DNA of 11,053 nt. Origin: Clostridia bacterium (GTDB lineage Bacteria; Bacillota; Clostridia; Christensenellales; Borkfalkiaceae). The notes beneath the pieces were generated by a model, which saw only the letters and a list, made by a program, of their open reading frames with translations, had not been told where the DNA came from and made no database searches. The stretch spans positions 1 to 11,053 of the forward strand of contig JAFZXG010000152.1 in the NCBI GenBank assembly GCA_017616925.1, read 5' to 3'. The translations under genes and the position numbers were made by a program. Below are positions 6,600 through 11,053 of the stretch, piece by piece. How positions within the stretch are numbered: the first letter of the stretch is position 1; each line of letters starts with the position of its first letter.

Positions 6600-6640
6600 C
6601 TTCTACGGTCAGCCTTACGGCAACCTCCCGCCATCTTTAC
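6600..6640 (-). other. Structured leader of the EIIC-EAL gene
   Basis: The predicted 45-base leader on the minus strand contains GGGAGGT, then GGTTGCC-GTAA-GGCTGACC, which can fold into a GNRA-capped hairpin lying between that SD-like sequence and the ATG. The SD-like motif is about 25 bases from the start codon, too far for normal use unless the hairpin brings it closer. The hairpin resembles the one before the TasA-like gene. Function unknown. Confidence 0.35.
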
Positions 6641-6647
6641 GCGTCGT

Positions 6648-6676
6648 ATTCTAACACAATTTATGCAAAAAATCAA
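6648..6676 (-). promoter_or_regulatory. Sigma-A promoter of the EIIC-EAL gene
   Basis: On the minus strand, TTGATT (6671-6676) and TAGAAT (6648-6653) are separated by 17 bases. Transcription would start near 6641, giving a leader of about 45 bases. Confidence 0.75.
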
Positions 6677-6690
6677 CAATTATTTTATAT

Positions 6691-6733
6691 ATACGGTAAT
6701 TTTTACGATATTCCGTATCTTCCGTAATTTTTA
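6691..6733. promoter_or_regulatory. Repeated TACGG-type motifs between divergent promoters (possible operator)
   Basis: Between the two divergent promoters, GTAATTTTTA occurs twice in the same direction (6696-6705 and 6724-6733). ATACGG (6691-6696) and CCGTAT (6713-6718) form an inverted repeat, and a further TTCCGTA follows at 6719-6725. Read on the minus strand this gives tandem TACGGAA boxes at a 9-base step. This could be a shared regulator site for the cyclase and phosphodiesterase genes, but the region is AT-rich and the match may be chance. Confidence 0.35.
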
Positions 6734-6761
6734 AGGTCATATTGTATTATGGCAAAAAGTA

Positions 6762-6790
6762 TTGACTTTTCCCTTTTTTTCTGGTAGAAT
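6762..6790 (+). promoter_or_regulatory. Sigma-A promoter of the diguanylate cyclase gene
   Basis: TTGACT (6762-6767) and TAGAAT (6785-6790) are separated by 17 bases. Transcription would start near 6797, downstream of the ATG at 6791, so that ATG cannot be used from this promoter. The true start is the TTG at 6827. Confidence 0.85.
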
Positions 6791-6826
6791 ATGCAAAATA
6801 TCGTTTTCGATCAAGGAGAAATTTAC

Positions 6827-8176
6827 TTGAAACAAAAGAAAAAAAACGTCGGCGTCTCGGCTAAACTGATAACGCTGCCGATAATCGCCGTTTTGCTCGT
6901 ACTCCACGTGGTCAATACCATACTGATACTCCATATCAGTGCGGCAAACACCAGCGTGATCGATATTATGCACAAATCGGATCAGTACACGCAGGAATCG
7001 ACCGAACTCGTTTCGGGTATCACCACCCTGTCCGAAACTTCGATGAACTTCGTTATGAGACCGGACGGTCCCGCCGCGGAAAGTGTTTTAGGTGCATTCG
7101 CGGACGAACTGATTTTCAAATCCTACCGCCGCAGTGATAAAATTCTTGACAAGTTCAAAACGTACGATATTCCCGAAGCGGCTATGGACAAATTAGAGAT
7201 CGCCGTAGAAAAATCCGAAGAAATGTTCAGGACTCAGAAACACGCCATCGCTCTTTGTCTCTCTTCGCGCGAAAATATCGAGATCGACTCCGATCTTATA
7301 GGATATACTCTTTCGGCTGCCGAAATCGAAATGTCCGCCCCACAAAGAGACGGCCTCGCGCAAAGTATGCTTTTGAGCGAGCAATATTCCCTAGCAAGAC
7401 GCGACGTGGCGGCTAACGTCGGAACCTGTAACGGTATAATACAGACAAATTCAGGCGAAAAAGCCGAAGAGATAAGCAGACAGGTTCGCGTGGAACGCGT
7501 CGTTATGTGGTCCTGCACTATCGTTATAGCGCTGATCTTCCTTGCAAGCGCGGCGTCGATCTACTGGCAGATCATCCGTCCCCTTACTTCTATGGCGCAC
7601 GCGATCCCCGCGGGTTCGACCTTAAACGAAGAACACGGTTTGCAGGAAGTCCGCACGGTTGCCCGCGCGTACAACGTCATTTACAAACGCCGCGAATCGC
7701 TTGACGCCATACTTCGCTCCGCCGCCGAGACCGACGCTCTTACGGGACTTCCCAACCGCTACTGTTTCGAACAGTACGTTTTAGAATCCGAAAAGAGCGA
7801 ATCTTCCGCCGCGGTCGTATTATTCGATATAAACTATCTTAAAAAGACCAACGATACCAAAGGTCATTCCGCAGGAGACGAACTGATCTGCGCCGTGGCG
7901 AACTGTATCTCTACCTGTTTCGGTAAAGACAGTTTCAGGTTCGGCGGGGACGAATTCGTTTCGGTCGTCAAGGACTGCCCCAAAGAATCGGTCGCGGAAA
8001 TGGTGAAGAATTTCGAAAAAGAAGAAAAAGAACGCGACATAAGCGTTTCTTTCGGCTGGGCTTATACCGACAAGATCTCGGATACGAACTTAAAAACGCT
8101 TATGCAGGAAGCCGACAAGAAGATGTACGAAAGAAAGAAGAACTTTTATAAGGGCGGCGGAAACCCCGCTCTCTGA
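6827..8176 (+). CDS. Membrane-bound diguanylate cyclase (GGDEF)
   Basis: A 449-residue protein that should make c-di-GMP from two GTP. The start chosen is TTG 6827, eight bases after a perfect AAGGAG (6813-6818). An in-frame ATG at 6791 lies directly against the promoter -10 and has no ribosome binding site. Transmembrane segments at about residues 12-38 and 225-247 enclose an extracytoplasmic sensor of about 185 residues with helical character and no recognised family. A short HAMP-like linker follows (IIRPLTSM onward). The GGDEF domain spans about 298-439, with TDALTGLPNR, DINYLKKTND, a GH..GDE element and FGGDEF (GGDEF at 373-377). The position of the inhibitory RxxD site reads CFGK, so product inhibition is probably absent. 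It is divergent from the EIIC-EAL phosphodiesterase and ends in a shared terminator. The cyclase call is firm; its signal is unknown. Confidence 0.94.
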   Translation: MKQKKKNVGVSAKLITLPIIAVLLVLHVVNTILILHISAANTSVIDIMHKSDQYTQESTELVSGITTLSETSMNFVMRPDGPAAESVLGAFADELIFKSYRRSDKILDKFKTYDIPEAAMDKLEIAVEKSEEMFRTQKHAIALCLSSRENIEIDSDLIGYTLSAAEIEMSAPQRDGLAQSMLLSEQYSLARRDVAANVGTCNGIIQTNSGEKAEEISRQVRVERVVMWSCTIVIALIFLASAASIYWQIIRPLTSMAHAIPAGSTLNEEHGLQEVRTVARAYNVIYKRRESLDAILRSAAETDALTGLPNRYCFEQYVLESEKSESSAAVVLFDINYLKKTNDTKGHSAGDELICAVANCISTCFGKDSFRFGGDEFVSVVKDCPKESVAEMVKNFEKEEKERDISVSFGWAYTDKISDTNLKTLMQEADKKMYERKKNFYKGGGNPAL

Positions 8177-8195
8177 TCTAAATAAATTCCGATAT

Positions 8196-8223
8196 AAAAA
8201 AGCACCCGAAAAGGTGCTTTTTT
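8196..8223. terminator. Bidirectional terminator between the GGDEF gene and degV
   Basis: An 11-bp inverted repeat (8196-8206 with 8213-8223, core AGCACC/GGTGCT, loop CGAAAA) is flanked by A6 and T6, so a U tract follows the stem on either strand. It lies between the two convergent stop codons (8174-8176 and 8245-8247) and can serve both genes. Confidence 0.9.
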
Positions 8224-8244
8224 CTTTCTGATCCTGCGGCGGTT

Positions 8245-9099
8245 TTATTGCGGCTTTACTTCTCCGTCGTTTACATACAGAATACCGAGAGTGTTAGGGC
8301 CGCAATGGCTCGCGATCGTTCCGCCCGCGTGGGTTTCTAATATTTCCTTAAATCCCGCGTTCTCTAACGCCGCCTTCGCCGCGGCGACCATCTCGGGCGT
8401 AGCCGAAGTATAGGTAACGAACGCTCTCTTTAAGTCGGGAGTATTGAACTCGGCAAGCACGTCTTCACAGTATTTCGCGACGACGAACTCCATTTTGCCG
8501 CGGTACTTCTTGTCCGCCTTCATCTTTCCGTCCGAAAGAACGATACGCGGGCGGAGTTTCAAAAGATTCGCCCCGAACAGTTGCAAACTGTTGCATCTTC
8601 CGCCTTTATAGAGATAGTCGAGTCTTTCGATCACGAAAGACACCTGCAATTTGTAGGCGCGCGCCTGCGTCTTCTCGGCGATCTCTTTGGGCGAAAGCCC
8701 TTCGGTCGCGAGTTCTCTCGCGTAAAGGGCGAGAAGCCCTATACCCGTCGAAAGACTCTGACTGTCGACGCAGCAGACGTTTTCGAGTTTTTCCGCCGCC
8801 TTGAACGCGTTGCCGCACGACGACGTTATCCCCGAAGAAAGACAGATATGCACCACGCCTTCGTACTCGGTCAAAAGACCTCTGAAAAATTCTTCGTACT
8901 CGAATTCGTTCAGCGCGGTGGTCTTCGGCAAAGTCTTGTACTTGTCCACGAGTTCGAACATTTCCGCCGTGGAATACTTGCCGTCCTTAAAAGTAAGGTC
9001 GCCCAAAGTTATTTCGTAAGGAATAACTTTTACGTCGTATTTTTTCAATAATTCTTCCGATAAATCGCTCGTAGATTCTACTGAAACCGCTATTTTCAT
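8245..9099 (-). CDS. DegV family fatty-acid-binding protein
   Basis: A 284-residue cytosolic protein of the DegV family. Members bind a fatty acid in a deep pocket, and the FakB members hand it to a fatty acid kinase for phospholipid synthesis. Family landmarks in order are the N-terminal strand and loop VESTSDL (7-13), LPKTTALNEFEYEEFF (57-72), CLSSGITSSCGNA (86-98), VDSQSLSTGIG (111-121), LDYLYKGGRC (160-169), and HCGPNTLGILY near the end. The length is normal. The start is ATG 9099: an in-frame ATG at 9165 would begin upstream of the predicted transcription start and adds 22 residues not typical of the family. The ribosome binding site is weak (GGATTGGA). It is a single-gene unit, divergent from the aspartyl-tRNA synthetase gene. 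Whether this copy serves FakA is unknown, since no kinase gene is nearby. Confidence 0.92.
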   Translation of the reverse strand: MKIAVSVESTSDLSEELLKKYDVKVIPYEITLGDLTFKDGKYSTAEMFELVDKYKTLPKTTALNEFEYEEFFRGLLTEYEGVVHICLSSGITSSCGNAFKAAEKLENVCCVDSQSLSTGIGLLALYARELATEGLSPKEIAEKTQARAYKLQVSFVIERLDYLYKGGRCNSLQLFGANLLKLRPRIVLSDGKMKADKKYRGKMEFVVAKYCEDVLAEFNTPDLKRAFVTYTSATPEMVAAAKAALENAGFKEILETHAGGTIASHCGPNTLGILYVNDGEVKPQ

Positions 9100-9136
9100 T
9101 TTTTCCAATCCCACCGTTCGTTTTTTCGGTACTATG

Positions 9137-9165
9137 ATTTTACCACAAATAAACGCGGTTGACAA
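9137..9165 (-). promoter_or_regulatory. Sigma-A promoter of degV
   Basis: On the minus strand, TTGTCA (9160-9165) and TAAAAT (9137-9142) are separated by 17 bases, with a start of transcription near 9130. The leader to ATG 9099 is about 30 bases. Confidence 0.72.
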
Positions 9166-9213
9166 TTATTTTACTCCATTACCTTCTTATTTTGACAAAA
9201 ATTAAAAAAACGC

Positions 9214-9243
9214 TTGATTTTAAGCCGCTTAAAATGGTATATT
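9214..9243 (+). promoter_or_regulatory. Candidate promoter of the aspartyl-tRNA synthetase gene
   Basis: TTGATT (9214-9219) and TATATT (9238-9243) are separated by 18 bases, placing the transcript start near 9250, about 23 bases before ATG 9273. TTGACA boxes at 9159-9164 and 9192-9197 are better -35 matches but have no good -10 at the right distance. Confidence 0.5.
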
Positions 9244-9272
9244 TATTGTATAGATACGTCTTGGGGAACTAT

Positions 9273-10610
9273 ATGGAAAAAATCGACGGAATTATCGTTA
9301 AAGACACTGTAGAATTCAAGGACTTCAAAGATTTCGAGAATCGGTTGGTCTCGATCAAGGGCTATATTCACAGAATAAGGGAAATGACCGGCTTTTCCTT
9401 CGTAATAATAAGGACTGCGAGAGAAACCGTGCAATGTGTTTACGCGCCCGAATTTTCGGACTACCGTTGGGACGAAAGGCTTTGCGAAGAAGCCTGCGTC
9501 AAAATAACGGGCAAAGTCGTAAAAAGCACGGACGCCAAGGGAAACGACAGGTTTGAATTGCAGATACACGGTATAGAAATATTATCTCTCCCCGCGGAAG
9601 CCTTACCTATCGTCGTAAATAAAAAACAACTCGACAACATAAACCTTTCGACCGTTCTGGATCTTCGCCCCGTGTCCATGCGCAATCCGAGAGAACGGGC
9701 GATATTTAAGATTCAGGAAGGTATCGCAAGGGGATTCCGCGACTACCTGCTGTCGAACGGCTTTACCGAGATACGTTCGCCGAAGATCAACTTCGCGGGG
9801 GCGGAAGGCGGCACGAACGTCTTTAAACTCGACTATTTCGGCAAAGAAGTCTATCTCGCCCAAAGCCCGCAGTTATATAAACAGGCGTTAGTCGGCGTGT
9901 TTCAGCGCGTATTCGAAGTCGCGCCCGTGTTCCGTGCCGAACATCACGATACTTCCCGCCACCTTAACGAATATACTTCGATGGACTTCGAGATGGGCTT
10001 TATAAACGGCTTTGAAGACATTATGAATATGGAGACGGGCGTGCTTAAATATATTATGACGCTCCTTAAAACCGAGTATAGCGCGGAAATAGAACTTCTC
10101 CACGCGGATATCCCCGAAATAACCGAGATACCCGCCATAAAGTTTATGGACGCGAAAGATATTATCATAAATAAGTTCCGCTATACCCCGTCGGATATGA
10201 AGGACTTCGATCCGCAGGAAGAAGAGATGCTCGGAAAATACGCCAAAAAAGAACTTAATAGCGACTTTTTGTTCGTCACCCACTACCCGTCCAAAAAACG
10301 CCCGTTCTACACGATGGACGATCCCGAAGATCCCGAATACACTTTATCGTTCGACCTTCTGTTCAGGGGTTTAGAAATAACGTCGGGCGGGCAGAGAATA
10401 CACGACTATAACGCGCAGGTCGAAAAGATGAAAAAACTCGGCACCGATCCCGAACAGTTCGCGACCTACCTTATGTTCCATAAGTACGGCGCGCCGCCGC
10501 ACGGGGGTTTGGGGATCGGACTTGAGAGACTTACCATGCACCTTTTGGGATTTAAGAACGTCAGAGAAGCGACAATGTTCCCGAGAGATATAAACAGGGT
10601 AACACCCTAA
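9273..10610 (+). CDS. aspS: Aspartyl-tRNA synthetase, archaeal/eukaryotic (short) type
   Basis: A 445-residue class II aminoacyl-tRNA synthetase that charges tRNA-Asp, and possibly tRNA-Asn, with aspartate. An OB-fold anticodon-binding domain covers about residues 20-105. The catalytic core has motif 1 (around GFTEIRSPKI, 163-172), motif 2 (FRAEHHDTSRHLNE, 220-233) and motif 3 (GLGIGLERLTMHLLG, 412-426), ending PRDINRVTP. That ending and motif 2 fit AspRS rather than AsnRS. It lacks the large GAD insertion of the usual bacterial AspRS (near 590 residues), so it is the archaeal-type form found in a minority of bacteria. ATG 9273 has GGGGA (9263-9267) upstream; an earlier in-frame ATG (9159) lies before the likely promoter. 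In the anticodon domain GYIH (30-33) puts His where non-discriminating archaeal enzymes have it, from memory. A DUF2188 gene follows 29 nt later. Confidence 0.9.
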   Translation: MEKIDGIIVKDTVEFKDFKDFENRLVSIKGYIHRIREMTGFSFVIIRTARETVQCVYAPEFSDYRWDERLCEEACVKITGKVVKSTDAKGNDRFELQIHGIEILSLPAEALPIVVNKKQLDNINLSTVLDLRPVSMRNPRERAIFKIQEGIARGFRDYLLSNGFTEIRSPKINFAGAEGGTNVFKLDYFGKEVYLAQSPQLYKQALVGVFQRVFEVAPVFRAEHHDTSRHLNEYTSMDFEMGFINGFEDIMNMETGVLKYIMTLLKTEYSAEIELLHADIPEITEIPAIKFMDAKDIIINKFRYTPSDMKDFDPQEEEMLGKYAKKELNSDFLFVTHYPSKKRPFYTMDDPEDPEYTLSFDLLFRGLEITSGGQRIHDYNAQVEKMKKLGTDPEQFATYLMFHKYGAPPHGGLGIGLERLTMHLLGFKNVREATMFPRDINRVTP

Positions 10611-10639
10611 AATAAAATTATTACGAAGGAGAAAGGAAA

Positions 10640-11032
10640 ATGGCTACTGCAAAGAAACCCGAAAAAAAGACGGCGGCAAAGCCCGCAGCGAAAAAGGAAG
10701 TAAAACCCGCGAAGGCGACCGCAAAACCCGCCAAGGCTACGGCGAAGCCCGCGGCAAAAAAGGAAACGAAACCCGCCGCTAAACCTGCGGCGAAACCCGC
10801 ACCCAAGGCGGCTAAAAAGCCCGAAGTAAAAGAAGTCGTAAATAAGAACTATCATATCTCGCAGAGAGACGACGGAAAGTGGCAGGTAAAGGGCGCGAAA
10901 GCCGAAAAGGCGTTAAAGATCTTCAACACGCAGGCGGAAGCGATCAAATACGCCAAGACCACGGCGGGCAATCAGGACGGGAGTTTTACCATCCATAAAA
11001 AAGACGGCAAGATCAGAAAACAGACGTATTGA
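10640..11032 (+). CDS. Histone H1-like Lys/Ala/Pro tail fused to a DUF2188 domain
   Basis: A 130-residue, very basic protein. Residues 1-62 are almost only Lys, Ala, Pro, Thr and Glu in short repeats (PAKATAK twice in tandem, PAAKKE twice, PAAKPAAKPAPK), like the C-terminal tail of histone H1 and the tails of bacterial HU/Hc1-type proteins. Residues about 69-130 (YHISQRDDGKWQVKG to KDGKIRKQTY) match the layout of DUF2188, a small alpha/beta domain of unknown role. ATG 10640 has a perfect AAGGAG (10626-10631) eight bases upstream. It begins 29 bases after the synthetase stop and no promoter is visible between them, so it is probably co-transcribed. A nucleic-acid-binding or nucleoid role is suggested by the tail alone. 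The 21 bases after the stop reach the window edge, so its terminator is not seen. Confidence 0.85.
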   Translation: MATAKKPEKKTAAKPAAKKEVKPAKATAKPAKATAKPAAKKETKPAAKPAAKPAPKAAKKPEVKEVVNKNYHISQRDDGKWQVKGAKAEKALKIFNTQAEAIKYAKTTAGNQDGSFTIHKKDGKIRKQTY

Positions 11033-11053
11033 AAACGATCGAAAAGCCGCGAA

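Noticed and set aside
6598..6660. A second c-di-GMP riboswitch in the EIIC-EAL leader
   Set aside because: It contains ACGCGTAAAG and GGTTGCC, which look similar to class I fragments, but the 5' GGCAAA strand, the GAAA hairpin and the P3 arm are absent and the leader is too short.
8581..9051. A 156-residue plus-strand open frame opposite degV
   Set aside because: Antisense shadow of a clear DegV gene, with Arg/Phe-rich composition and no ribosome binding site.
9100..9165. Longer degV start at ATG 9165
   Set aside because: The ATG overlaps the -35 box of the degV promoter, so it would not be transcribed, and the extra 22 residues are not family-like.
9159..9272. Longer aspS start at ATG 9159
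   Set aside because: No ribosome binding site, the extension is AT-rich and hydrophobic without family support, and a promoter-like sequence lies inside it.
9273..10610. Asparaginyl-tRNA synthetase as an alternative identity
   Set aside because: Motif 2 (FRAEHHDTSRHLNE) and the PRDINRVTP ending fit AspRS; AsnRS usually ends FPRTPG.
10607..10855. Minus-strand Gly/Phe/Ala-rich frames
   Set aside because: They are the reverse reading of the Lys/Ala/Pro repeat region of the DUF2188 gene.

Overview
The window looks like a chromosomal stretch from a Gram-positive, Clostridia-like bacterium (Bacillota), probably an uncultured one. The signs are AAGGAG-type ribosome binding sites, several sigma-A promoters with exact 17-bp spacers, a SipW-type signal peptidase, a DegV protein, a class I cyclic-di-GMP riboswitch and U-tract terminators. 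I cannot fix the genus.

Left part (1-4372, all minus strand): a surface-protein locus read right to left. A strong consensus promoter (-35 4367-4372, -10 4344-4349), preceded by helically phased A/T tracts, drives a short leader. The leader holds a class I c-di-GMP riboswitch (about 4256-4325) whose 3' strand is shared with an intrinsic terminator (4223-4264). Behind this gate lie a catalytically dead EAL-fold protein (3420-4205), a membrane-anchored TasA/camelysin-like protein (2638-3423, ATGA overlap with the EAL gene) and a larger secreted TasA-like protein with a C-terminal Ig-like module (1345-2553). A 16-bp terminator hairpin (1263-1298) closes the unit. A separate promoter then drives a SipW/ER-type signal peptidase (351-1124), the expected processing enzyme for such precursors. 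A hairpin (271-293) and the start of an unknown membrane protein gene (1-238) finish this side.

Middle part (4468-8223): two c-di-GMP enzymes transcribed divergently from a 193-bp intergenic region with one good promoter in each direction. Leftward is a fusion of a PTS EIIC (cellobiose/lactose type) with an EAL phosphodiesterase whose catalytic residues all appear intact. Rightward is a two-TM-segment diguanylate cyclase with an intact GGDEF and no inhibitory I-site; its real start is a TTG, not the upstream ATG. The cyclase and the convergent degV share a bidirectional terminator (8196-8223).

Right part (8245-11032): degV (minus), then divergently an archaeal/eukaryotic-type aspartyl-tRNA synthetase (9273-10610) and, 29 nt behind it, a small basic protein with a histone H1-like Lys/Ala/Pro tail joined to a DUF2188 domain.

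Proposed link: within about 8 kb there is a c-di-GMP maker, a c-di-GMP breaker fused to a sugar permease, an RNA reader of c-di-GMP, a dead EAL protein that may be a protein reader, two candidate matrix/fibre proteins and their signal peptidase. The parts are recognisable from sequence. That they form one sugar-tuned, c-di-GMP-gated surface-fibre system is an inference.
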